Source: [Clostridium] citroniae WAL-17108
GTDB taxonomy: Bacteria > Bacillota > Clostridia > Lachnospirales > Lachnospiraceae
Reading direction: 5' to 3'
Length of the DNA stretch: 64,000 nt
NCBI RefSeq assembly: GCF_000233455.1
Contig: NZ_JH376425.1
Span: 1 to 64,000, forward strand
Shown: positions 25,455 through 33,339 of the stretch, piece after piece
Layout: each line of letters begins with the position of its first letter
Numbering within the stretch: position 1 is the first letter of the stretch
Program-made: the position numbers and the translations under genes
Notes under the pieces: model-generated
What the model saw: the letters and a program-made list of their open reading frames with translations, nothing else
What the model was told of the DNA's origin: nothing
The model's database searches: none

Positions 25455-27011
25455 ATGGCAGATGAAGCATTGAGAATGTCGCATATTGTGAAGATATATC
25501 CCAATGGAGTGATGGCCAATAAGGATGTGACATTGTCTGTTGATCTGGGAGAGATCCATGCCCTTTCCGGGGAAAACGGGGCAGGGAAATCAACTCTGAT
25601 GAAGATCCTGTTTGGCGAAGAACAGCCAACATCGGGAGAAATTTTTATAAATGGAAAGCAGGTACATATGTCATCTCCCCAGATGGCGATCAAGATGGGG
25701 ATCGGCATGGTGCATCAGCACTTTATGCTGGTGTCTTCGCTGACAGTTGCGGAGAACATTATCCTGGGTATGGAGCCCAGAAAGGGAGTTATGGTGGATC
25801 TGGCATATGCCAGGAAGCAGGTGGAGGAGATGGGCAGGAAATATAACCTCTATGTGGAGCCTGACAAGCGGGTGGAGGACCTGACCGTTGGCCAGAAGCA
25901 GAAGGTGGAAATCCTCAAAGCCCTGTTCCGGGGAGCAAAGATCCTGATCCTGGACGAGCCCACGGCCGTGCTTACGCCCCAGGAGACCCAGGAACTGTTT
26001 GAGGAGCTTTTAAACCTGAAGGATCATGGCTATACCATCATCTTCATTTCCCATAAGCTGCAGGAGATCAAGCAGATCTGCAACCGGATCACCATTATCC
26101 GCAGGGGGACCACCATGGGCGTACATGATGTTGAGACTGTTTCTGAACAGGATATTTCCCGGCTGATGGTGGGAAGGGATGTGATACTGGATGTGAAAAA
26201 GGATGCCGCCAAGCCGGGTGAGGCCCTGGTTAAGGTAAAGGATCTGGTGGTGGTGGATGAGAACGGAAAGCATGCGGTGGACCATGTATCCTTTTCCTTA
26301 AGAAAGGGAGAGATCCTTGGAATCGCCGGAGTGGAGGGCAACGGTCAGACGGAGCTGGTCCGTGCCATCACCGGCATGGGCGCTTACAGCCACGGTGCCA
26401 TTGAGATAAGCGGACAGGATATCAAGGGATATTCGGTTGAGAAGATCAGGAACCTGAAGCTGGCCCATATCCCTGCGGACAGGATGACCATGGGCATGGC
26501 TCCCCGCCTTTCCATCACAGAGAATATGATCGCTGACAAGTTAGGCTGGAAGCGTTTCTTTAAGAAGGGTGTGAGGGATAAACGGGCGGTAAAGGAATAC
26601 GGGGAAGAGATGGTAAAGCAGTACCTGATATTCTGCAAATCCCAGGATGTGGCTATTAACAGCCTGTCGGGAGGAAATATCCAGAAGGCTGTCCTGGCAA
26701 GGGAACTGTCCGGTTCACCCCAGGTCATCATCGCGGACCAGCCCACCAGAGGCGTGGACGTGGGTGCCACGGAGTTTATCCGCCAACGTCTGGTTGAGAT
26801 GAGGGATGAGGGAAATGGGGTCATTCTTGTAACCTCTGACCTGAACGAAGTACTGGGGCTTTCCGACAGCCTGATCGTCATGTATGAGGGAAGGATCGTG
26901 GCCTATATCAGCGACACTTCCAAGATGACGGAGGCCCAGCTGGGTACCTATATGCTGGGGATCCGGGTACAGTCCGAGGAAGAGATAAAGGAGGCACGGC
27001 ATGAACAGTAA
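25455..27011 (+). CDS. nupA: Nucleoside ABC transporter ATP-binding protein (two ATPase domains)
   Basis: About 518 residues with two ABC domains. First domain: Walker A SGENGAGKSTLMK, signature LTVGQKQKVEILKAL, Walker B ILILDEPTAVLTP. Second domain: IAGVEGNGQTELVRAITG in place of Walker A (the lysine of GKS is missing, as usual in this family), signature LSGGNIQKAVLARELSG and IIADQPTRGVDVGA in place of Walker B. This is the YufO/NupA or RbsA-like layout. The start at 25455 is chosen because GATGAGGTGCTGATT precedes it. An ATG ten codons upstream (25425) has no good ribosome site. It overlaps the next gene by 11 bases. Confidence 0.92.
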   Translation: MADEALRMSHIVKIYPNGVMANKDVTLSVDLGEIHALSGENGAGKSTLMKILFGEEQPTSGEIFINGKQVHMSSPQMAIKMGIGMVHQHFMLVSSLTVAENIILGMEPRKGVMVDLAYARKQVEEMGRKYNLYVEPDKRVEDLTVGQKQKVEILKALFRGAKILILDEPTAVLTPQETQELFEELLNLKDHGYTIIFISHKLQEIKQICNRITIIRRGTTMGVHDVETVSEQDISRLMVGRDVILDVKKDAAKPGEALVKVKDLVVVDENGKHAVDHVSFSLRKGEILGIAGVEGNGQTELVRAITGMGAYSHGAIEISGQDIKGYSVEKIRNLKLAHIPADRMTMGMAPRLSITENMIADKLGWKRFFKKGVRDKRAVKEYGEEMVKQYLIFCKSQDVAINSLSGGNIQKAVLARELSGSPQVIIADQPTRGVDVGATEFIRQRLVEMRDEGNGVILVTSDLNEVLGLSDSLIVMYEGRIVAYISDTSKMTEAQLGTYMLGIRVQSEEEIKEARHEQ

Positions 27012-28080
27012 TAAACGAATCAACCTGCTGGTGGATCTTGTGAAGCTGGCACTGATCATTCTCATTGCCTGTGTGCTGGTATCGGTCATTGTATTGGTTG
27101 TAAGTGATGACCCATGGACCGCCATAAGCAGTTTTTTCCTGGGGCCATTTACCTCACTGAGAAGGGTGGGGAATATAATTGAAGCAGCTTCCCCACTTAT
27201 GTTTACCGCTTTGGCCGTGATCATCATATTTGGCTCAGGCCAGTTTTCCATGATTGCGGAGGGGTCCTTTTTTATCGGCATTACAGGCGCCATGATCGTG
27301 GCCATTGCCTGTAAGCTGCCGGGAGGGATCCATCCTGCGGCCGCGATCCTGTTCGGAGGATTCTGCGGCGCTTTGGTAGCCCTGGTCCCTGCGTTCCTGA
27401 AGATGAAGTGGAATGTGAGTGAGCTGGTCACATCCATTATGTTTAACTATGTGGTGCAGTTTTTTGCCATTTATATGGTGAGTTATCATTTCCGCGAGGT
27501 CAGCAGCTCCAGCCTGGCTTCCCTGGAATTTGAAAAGACCTCCAAGCTTCCGGTGGTCCTGGATGGGACCAGGATCCATGCAGGCGTTGTGCTGGGGATC
27601 GTGCTCTGTGTCCTGGTGTGGTTCTTCCTGTACCGCACATCCCTTGGGACAAAGCTGAGGATCACAGGCGACAACCCGCTGTTTGCAAAATATACCGGCC
27701 TTAAGGTGACCGGCCTTATGGTGGCGGCCCAGGTGATCGCCGGAGCCATTGCTGGCATGGGCGGCGGTGCGGAACTGCTGGGCATGTATAACCGGTTTAA
27801 ATGGACCACAACTCCCGGATACGGGTGGACGGGTATCGTGGTTGCCCTGCTGGCCAGGAGCAATCCCCTGCTGGTTCCCCTGGCGGCCGCCTTTATCGGA
27901 TACCTGAATGTGGGAGCTGATATCATGGCGCGCAGCAGTGATGTGGGCAGGGAGGTCGTGGACATCATCCAGGGTGTCATGATGTTCCTGATTGCAGCGG
28001 ACGCACTGTTAAAGGGCTGGAGGCAGCATCTGATCGTAAAGGCTGCAAAAGCAGAGGAAAAGGAGGCAATGCAGGCATGA
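27001..28080 (+). CDS. nupB: Nucleoside ABC transporter permease (YufP/NupB type)
   Basis: 359 residues, with about eight to ten membrane segments starting at VKLALIILIACVLVSVIVLVV. The family regions WNVSELVTSIMFNYVVQFFAIY (near 138-159) and the EAA-like loop GITGDNPLFAKYTGLKVTGLM-type sequence (near 221-240) are visible. It belongs to the branched-chain/ribose type permease family (BPD_transp_2). The ATG lies within the end of the ATPase gene, with an 11-base overlap, and it overlaps the next permease by four bases. Together these form the channel for nucleosides captured by the BMP lipoprotein. Confidence 0.91.
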   Translation: MNSNKRINLLVDLVKLALIILIACVLVSVIVLVVSDDPWTAISSFFLGPFTSLRRVGNIIEAASPLMFTALAVIIIFGSGQFSMIAEGSFFIGITGAMIVAIACKLPGGIHPAAAILFGGFCGALVALVPAFLKMKWNVSELVTSIMFNYVVQFFAIYMVSYHFREVSSSSLASLEFEKTSKLPVVLDGTRIHAGVVLGIVLCVLVWFFLYRTSLGTKLRITGDNPLFAKYTGLKVTGLMVAAQVIAGAIAGMGGGAELLGMYNRFKWTTTPGYGWTGIVVALLARSNPLLVPLAAAFIGYLNVGADIMARSSDVGREVVDIIQGVMMFLIAADALLKGWRQHLIVKAAKAEEKEAMQA

Positions 28081-29018
28081 ATTTATTGAACTTGATCCTT
28101 AGCACAGACTTCGTATATATGTGGATACGCGTTGCCACCCCCATTATTTTTGCCTCTTTGGGGGCTGTGATCTGTACAAAAGCAGGCGTGGTCAATCTGG
28201 GGCTGGAAGGCATTATGCTGATATCCGCCCTGGCAGGCGTGCTTGGAAGCGCCTTTGGGGGAAACCTGGTATGGGGCGTTGCGGCAGGTATGCTGGCAGC
28301 CGTTGCGGTGAGCGCGGTGTTTGCGTATTTCCACCTTGTTTTAAAAGCCAATAACGTGCTCTGCGGTACGGCTGTGAATACCATGGCTTCAGGCCTTACG
28401 GTATTTGTGCTTCAGCTGGCAACCGGGGAAAAGGGCAACTCCTCCTCCCTGAAGAGTTTTGCATTTCCCAACCTGGACATCCCTGTGATCAAGGATATCC
28501 CGGTGATCGGAAGTGTTCTGTCAGGCCACAATTCCCTGACCTATGTTGCGCTGGTCATGGTGGCTGTGATCTGGTTCTTTCTCTACAAGACACCTACCGG
28601 CCTTCGCATGAGGGCGGTGGGCGAGAACCCGGACGCTGCTTCCAGCGTGGGGCAGAATGTGGTAAGGATCCAGTTCCTGGCCATTGTCCTGTGCGGACTT
28701 ATGACAGGGCTTGGAGGAATGTATCTTTCCATGGGTTATCTCAATATGTTTGTAAGGGATATGACGGCGGGACGCGGGTTTATTTCCCTGGCCGCCTGTT
28801 CCATGGGACAGGCCACGCCGGTGGGGGCGCTGCTTTCGTCCATGATCTTTGCGTTTTTTGACGGGCTTTCCAATATTCTTCAGGTACTTAAGATCCCGTC
28901 TGAATTTATCCAGATGCTCCCGTATCTGGCAACCATTGCAGGCCTTACGGTTTATTCCATACAAAAGTCAGCCGCGGCCAGTCGTAAGATAAAAAAATTA
29001 AAGGAGGTACAGGGCTGA
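28077..29018 (+). CDS. nupC: Nucleoside ABC transporter permease (YufQ/NupC type)
   Basis: 313 residues with eight or more membrane segments. The N-terminal region RVATPIIFASLGAVICTKAGVVNLGLEGIM is the recognisable opening of YufQ-type permeases (G-V-V-N-L-G-L-E-G). Further on, YKTPTGLRMRAVGENPDAASSVG (near 168-190) is the cytoplasmic loop contacting the ATPase. It overlaps the preceding permease by four bases (ATGA) and shares its last base with the next start (TGATG), so translation is coupled along the operon. Confidence 0.92.
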   Translation: MNLLNLILSTDFVYMWIRVATPIIFASLGAVICTKAGVVNLGLEGIMLISALAGVLGSAFGGNLVWGVAAGMLAAVAVSAVFAYFHLVLKANNVLCGTAVNTMASGLTVFVLQLATGEKGNSSSLKSFAFPNLDIPVIKDIPVIGSVLSGHNSLTYVALVMVAVIWFFLYKTPTGLRMRAVGENPDAASSVGQNVVRIQFLAIVLCGLMTGLGGMYLSMGYLNMFVRDMTAGRGFISLAACSMGQATPVGALLSSMIFAFFDGLSNILQVLKIPSEFIQMLPYLATIAGLTVYSIQKSAAASRKIKKLKEVQG

Positions 29019-29815
29019 TGGCACTGGACAAAGAGAGTAAGACAGCAGGAAAGAAACAATATCACATCCACCTGAAACCAGGTGATATAGGCAATTATGT
29101 GCTCCTTCCCGGGGATCCGGCCCGTTCCGACCGTGTGGCACAGTATCTTGAGAATGCAGAGCTTGTGGCCAATAACAGGGAGCACAGGACATTTACGGGA
29201 TATTATAAGGGCGTTAAGGTATCCGTTACCTCCACTGGCATGGGCTGTCCTTCTGCGGCTATTGCGGCGGAGGAACTGATGAATATTGGGGCGGAATGCC
29301 TGATCCGTATCGGAAGCAGCGCAGCCCTGCAGGAGGATATTAAGATCGGGGATCTGATGATCTCCACGGGTTCCATGAAAAACGAGGGGACCAGCCGGTT
29401 CTATGTGCCGGACTGTTTCCCGGCAGTTCCTGATTTTGACCTGACCAGGACCATTATTGACACCGCAAGGGAAATGCAGCCGCAGCTGTACGGCAGGGTC
29501 CATTATGGGATCAATGCCTCTGATGATGCGTTTTACGGGGAAACCCAGGAGTGGATTGAGAAGCTTTCCTCCCTGGGATGCCTGAATGTGGAGATGGAGA
29601 GCTCCGCGCTTTATACCGTGTGTCACAGAAGGAAGAAAAGGGCGGCCATGATCAGCGCTGTTTCCGGTAACCTGGTGACAGGGGAAGTGATCTACGAGAC
29701 GGCCAACCAGGGGCTGGCAAGGGGCTGGGACGAGGAGATCAAAATCGTTCTGGAAGCAATTTACAGGTTTGAACAGGAACAAACGCAGCGCTGTACCGAT
29801 GGTGCGGAGAACTAG
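29018..29815 (+). CDS. Nucleoside phosphorylase, uridine phosphorylase-like (second of three)
   Basis: 265 residues. Motifs: HIHLKPGDIGNYVLLPGDPARSD near 17-39 with the phosphate-binding G-D-P-A-R, STGMGCPSAAIAAEELMNIGAECLIRIGSSAAL near 72-104, and NVEMESSALYTVC near 190-202 with the ribose-binding M-E-S. This is the more classical Udp/DeoD-like form, in which G-D-P-x-R is kept. The other two phosphorylases have G-S-P-E-R or G-S-V-E-R. Different base specificity is therefore likely. It is translationally coupled to the permease before it (TGATG) and has AAGGAGGTACAGGGC as its ribosome site. Confidence 0.9.
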   Translation: MALDKESKTAGKKQYHIHLKPGDIGNYVLLPGDPARSDRVAQYLENAELVANNREHRTFTGYYKGVKVSVTSTGMGCPSAAIAAEELMNIGAECLIRIGSSAALQEDIKIGDLMISTGSMKNEGTSRFYVPDCFPAVPDFDLTRTIIDTAREMQPQLYGRVHYGINASDDAFYGETQEWIEKLSSLGCLNVEMESSALYTVCHRRKKRAAMISAVSGNLVTGEVIYETANQGLARGWDEEIKIVLEAIYRFEQEQTQRCTDGAEN

Positions 29816-29833
29816 AAAAGGAAGGTAAAGAAC

Positions 29834-30610
29834 ATGGGAGAACAAAAGACCATGCACCTGGATATCACTTCAGACCAGGTTGGCAAATATGTATTTCTGC
29901 CCGGCAGCGTGGAGCGGGCGGCCCTGATCGCAGAGCATTTTGATAACCCGGTTAAGATTGCCCACAAAAGAGAGTTTCTGACCTATACAGGCACTCTGGA
30001 GGGCGTGCCTGTGACCGTGACCAGCACGGGGATCGGGGGCCCTTCGGCTTGTATTGCCATTGAGGAGCTTCACTCCTGCGGCGCACACACCATGATGCGA
30101 GTGGGATCAGCTGCATCCACCTCCCAAAAGGTTAAGATCGGGGATGTGGTCATACCCAACGGCGCCGTGCGCATGGAGGGGACGGGCAACCATTACCTTC
30201 CCTTTGAATTTCCTGCAGTGCCTGATTTTGAGATGCTGAAGGCGCTGGAGACAGCGGCGTTAAAACTGGGGCATCCATATAATGTGGGGATCACCATCAC
30301 AAAGGATTCCTACTATACAGAGGCTGAACCCGAGACAAAGCCGGTGTATGAGGAGCTTAAGTACAAGTGGGATTCCTATGTGAAAGGCGGAGCCACCAAT
30401 ACCAGCATGGAGTGTGCCGTACTGTTCCTGATCGGCGCGTCACTGGGGATCAGGACGTCCAGCGTGATGATCAGCGCCACCAACTTTGGGGAGTACTCTA
30501 ATGATGCGGCTGATTATCCGGACAGATGGGAACAGAGGGCCATTGAGGTGGGGATCGAGGCCATGAGACAGATCATCCTTCAGGATAAGGAAAAAGGGAT
30601 TACCATGTAA
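29834..30610 (+). CDS. Nucleoside phosphorylase, uridine phosphorylase family (third of three)
   Basis: 258 residues, close paralogue of the gene at 22600. Shared blocks are GKYVFLPGSVERAALIAEHFDNP near 17-39, TSTGIGGPSACIAIEELHSCGAHTMMRVGSAAS near 65-97, TKDSYYTEAEPETKPVYEEL, and KGGATNTSMECAVLF near 184-198. The phosphate loop has G-S-V-E-R where the 22600 protein has G-S-P-E-R. It ends the nucleoside operon, 76 bases before the terminator at 30687. Having two close copies flanking the transporter genes suggests duplication with later specialisation. Confidence 0.9.
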   Translation: MGEQKTMHLDITSDQVGKYVFLPGSVERAALIAEHFDNPVKIAHKREFLTYTGTLEGVPVTVTSTGIGGPSACIAIEELHSCGAHTMMRVGSAASTSQKVKIGDVVIPNGAVRMEGTGNHYLPFEFPAVPDFEMLKALETAALKLGHPYNVGITITKDSYYTEAEPETKPVYEELKYKWDSYVKGGATNTSMECAVLFLIGASLGIRTSSVMISATNFGEYSNDAADYPDRWEQRAIEVGIEAMRQIILQDKEKGITM

Positions 30611-30686
30611 TAATAACGCATTATGACAGGGAATATGGAATTACTGCATGAGATTATTGTATGAAAAGACTAAATGAGATTATTGT

Positions 30687-30727
30687 AAGGTTCCCGGAAG
30701 GCATCAGGCTTTCCGGGGACCTTTTTC
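30687..30727 (+). terminator. Terminator of the nucleoside operon
   Basis: AGGTTCCCGGAA and TTCCGGGGACCT-type arms (about 30688-30722) flank GGCATCAGGC and are followed by TTTTT. No competing structure is seen. Confidence 0.85.
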
Positions 30728-30769
30728 TGTTAGGCGCCGCCTGTTCCGGAAAACCTCCTAAATATTAGA

Positions 30770-30819
30770 AAATTACCGTATTTCAGTAAAATTACCGAAA
30801 TATAACTGAAAAATTACCG
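30770..30819 (+). promoter_or_regulatory. Three AAATTACCG direct repeats upstream of the PTS operon
   Basis: AAATTACCG occurs at 30770, 30789 and 30811, with TTTCAGT and ACTGAAA (30781-30809) arranged as an inverted repeat between them. They lie 80-130 bases before the first PTS gene. This is a likely binding site for the PRD-type regulator at 33340, whose family usually activates from sites upstream of the promoter. A clear -35/-10 pair was not found between the repeats and 30901. Confidence 0.45.
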
Positions 30820-30900
30820 TTTTGATATGCCGCAATAAGTTTCCCACAGCCCAAAGAAAAATGATACATTTTAGGTAAATCAAATGAGAGGAGGCTGCAT

Positions 30901-31209
30901 ATGAAAATTTTAGCAATCACTGCCTGTACGGCCGGTATCGCCCACACCTACATAGCAAAGGAAAAGCTGGAAAACGCAGCAAAGGAATTAGGTGACTCGA
31001 TCAAAGTTGAAACCCAGGGCTCCATTGGCGTTGAAAACGAACTGACACCGGAAGAGGTGAGGGATGCGGATGTGATCCTGATCTCCGCTGATATCCGTGT
31101 GAACAAGGAACGGTTCAAAGGCAAACCAGTGGTGGAGATTCCTATCAGCACGGTTATGAAATCTCCAAAGGGCGTAATCAACAAGATCCACGAAAAACTT
31201 GGCAAGTGA
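30901..31209 (+). CDS. PTS system fructose-family IIB component
   Basis: 102 residues, a stand-alone IIB domain of the fructose family. The phosphorylated residue is C9 in ITACTAGIAHTYIAKEKLE (compare A-C-P-T-G-I-A-H-T in FruA). It passes phosphate from the IIA protein (35319) to the sugar carried by IIC (31252). GAGAGGAGGCTGC precedes the ATG. It is the first gene of a nine-gene operon, and the sugar is not known. Confidence 0.93.
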   Translation: MKILAITACTAGIAHTYIAKEKLENAAKELGDSIKVETQGSIGVENELTPEEVRDADVILISADIRVNKERFKGKPVVEIPISTVMKSPKGVINKIHEKLGK

Positions 31210-31251
31210 GCCAGGCTGATTGGTAAATACTGAAAGATGGGGGACTTTTAA

Positions 31252-32355
31252 ATGGCAAAGAAGCAAAAATTCATGAAACACATTATGACGGGCATCTCCT
31301 ATATGATTCCTATCGTTGTGGCAGGCGGTATCCTTGGGGCGCTGGCAAAGGCATTTGGCGGATGGAATATAGGAAGCGCTGTTGCAGCGGGTGCAACACC
31401 ATTTTCAAACCTGAATCCATTTACATGGGCGGGGTTCTGGTGGGGCGTGAACAAATTAAGCTCCTACGCAATGGATTTTGCGGTTGCGGTGATGACGGCA
31501 GGCGCGGCCTACTCCATGGCCGGACGGCCCGGAATAGTGCCCGGCCTGATCATCGGCTATTGCTCGGCCCAGTCGAAGGCCGGGTTCTTAGGCGGCCTTC
31601 TCATGGCGTTTATTATCGGCAACTTTGTAAACTGGATGAAGACATGGAAGCTTCCCAAATGGTGTGAAGGGCTTATGCCGGTTATGTTTATCCCGGTGAT
31701 CTCCACACTTGTCTGCGGCATGATCTTCCTGTGCGTGTTCTCCATTCCTCTGGCATGGATCATGGATGTGTTCCAGCAGTGGATCATCTCCCTGAACGGC
31801 GGCGCAAAATCCGTGATCGGAGCTGTGATCGGAGCCTGCATGGGTTTTGATATGGGCGGACCTGTTAACAAGACCGCGTCCATGGCAGCCAATGCCCTGG
31901 GGGCCGATGGAATCAACGGTCCCATGTGCGCGAAGATCATTGGCGGCATGACCCCTCCCATTGGACTGTTCATAGCAACCATGATCAAGAAAAATAAGTT
32001 CACCAGAACTGAACTGGAGACTGCAAAGACAGCTCTTCCCATGGGGCTTTGCTTTATTACGGAAGGAGTTCTGCCCTTTGCGGCGGCAGATCCTGCAAGG
32101 TTCATCCCGTCCAGTATGGCAGGCTCCGCTGTCGCAGGCGCCATTGCAGTTGGCATGGGATGTGAGTCCGTGGCTGGCCATGGAGGTATTTTCGTGGTTC
32201 CCATGATGAAGAATCCGGTATGGTTTTTGATCGCGCTTATCATAGGATCCGCGGTGACCGGCGTCATCTACGCCCTGATTAAGAAACCTTCCGATGATGA
32301 GACGGCCGGGCAGGAAGAAAACATTGACATTGACCTGGACATCAGGATCGAATAG
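31252..32355 (+). CDS. PTS system fructose-family IIC permease
   Basis: 367 residues with about eight to ten membrane segments. The N-terminus KHIMTGISYMIPIVVAGGILGALAKAFGG is the standard IIC opening. AGRPGIVPGLIIGYCSAQSKAGFLGGLLMAF (near 86-116) and GMTPPIGLFIATMI near 230-243 are family blocks, and FITEGVLPFAAADPARFIPS (near 264-283) contains the I-T-E-G-x-[IL]-P-F sugar-binding motif. The C-terminal tail is acidic. It takes up a sugar that is phosphorylated through the IIB and IIA partners of the same operon. Confidence 0.93.
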   Translation: MAKKQKFMKHIMTGISYMIPIVVAGGILGALAKAFGGWNIGSAVAAGATPFSNLNPFTWAGFWWGVNKLSSYAMDFAVAVMTAGAAYSMAGRPGIVPGLIIGYCSAQSKAGFLGGLLMAFIIGNFVNWMKTWKLPKWCEGLMPVMFIPVISTLVCGMIFLCVFSIPLAWIMDVFQQWIISLNGGAKSVIGAVIGACMGFDMGGPVNKTASMAANALGADGINGPMCAKIIGGMTPPIGLFIATMIKKNKFTRTELETAKTALPMGLCFITEGVLPFAAADPARFIPSSMAGSAVAGAIAVGMGCESVAGHGGIFVVPMMKNPVWFLIALIIGSAVTGVIYALIKKPSDDETAGQEENIDIDLDIRIE

Positions 32356-32429
32356 CCAAAGGAATCAAGGTCAGGGCCCAAAGTTAAGGCCCAAAGTTAA
32401 GGCCCGCGGATAAGAAAGGACAGATCATT

Positions 32430-33314
32430 ATGTTAGTTTCAATGAAAGCAATTCTTGAAGATGCAAATACAAATTATTACGGTGTTATGGCCATGAACAG
32501 TATTAATATAGAGATGGCCCGGGCCGGTATCATGGCTGCGGAGGAGGAGCATTCCCCCATTATCATCCAGTTTGGCCCCGGCCAGATGAAGAACCATGCC
32601 CATATGGAGGAAATGCTTCCGGTGGTGGAGGAACTGGCAAAAAGGGTGCACGTGCCGGTAGCCTTAAACCTGGATCATGGCAGCGACTTTTATGTGATCG
32701 TGGACTGCATTAACGCTGGTTTTACTAATGTCATGTTTGACGGATCCTCCCTGTCCTATGAGGAAAATGTAAAGAGGACCGCCATTGTCAGCGCCCTGGC
32801 CCATGGCATGGGCTGTTCCGTTGAGGGGGAACTGGGCCATGTGGGACAGGCAGCCGATGCGGATGATGACAACCTGGACCTGTACACAAACCCCGACCAG
32901 GCTCTGGATTTTGTGACCAGGACAGGGGTGGACGCGCTGGCGGTGGCCATCGGCACGGCTCACGGCGCCTATCCTAAAGGCAAGATCCCAAAGCTTGACT
33001 TTGAGCGTCTGCATCTGTTAAAGGATACCTTAAAAATGCCACTGGTGCTGCACGGCGGTTCCGGCTCAGGGGAGGAGAATCTGAAAAAGGCCGTTGCAGG
33101 CGGGATCAATAAGATCAATGTGTGCACCGATGCATGGCAGGCAGCCAAGGATGCCACCCTGAGCGCACTCAGGGTGGACCCTGAAATGGACTACATGCAC
33201 TTGTGCATGGCGGCCGAGGCAGGGATCAAGGAGTTTGTAAAGGATTATATGAAGGTAATCGGTTCCAGCGGCCGTTACATTTATGGCAAGGCTGTGAGCA
33301 GGAGCAGCGAGTAA
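32430..33314 (+). CDS. Class II ketose-bisphosphate aldolase
   Basis: 294 residues of the FbaA/GatY/IolJ family, metal-dependent. D82-H83 in LNLDHGSDF are the proton-transfer residue and a zinc ligand. E134 in VEGELGHVG, H in IGTAHGAYPKG and H in VLHGGSGSG are further metal or phosphate ligands. It cleaves a ketose (bis)phosphate to dihydroxyacetone phosphate and an aldehyde. With an IolC-like kinase in the same operon, 5-dehydro-2-deoxygluconate-6-phosphate or a similar compound is one possible substrate, and a tagatose- or fructose-type bisphosphate is another. The ATG follows AGAAAGGACAGATCATT. Confidence 0.9.
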   Translation: MLVSMKAILEDANTNYYGVMAMNSINIEMARAGIMAAEEEHSPIIIQFGPGQMKNHAHMEEMLPVVEELAKRVHVPVALNLDHGSDFYVIVDCINAGFTNVMFDGSSLSYEENVKRTAIVSALAHGMGCSVEGELGHVGQAADADDDNLDLYTNPDQALDFVTRTGVDALAVAIGTAHGAYPKGKIPKLDFERLHLLKDTLKMPLVLHGGSGSGEENLKKAVAGGINKINVCTDAWQAAKDATLSALRVDPEMDYMHLCMAAEAGIKEFVKDYMKVIGSSGRYIYGKAVSRSSE

Positions 33315-33339
33315 TCACCAAAGAACAGGGAGTGCTGGA

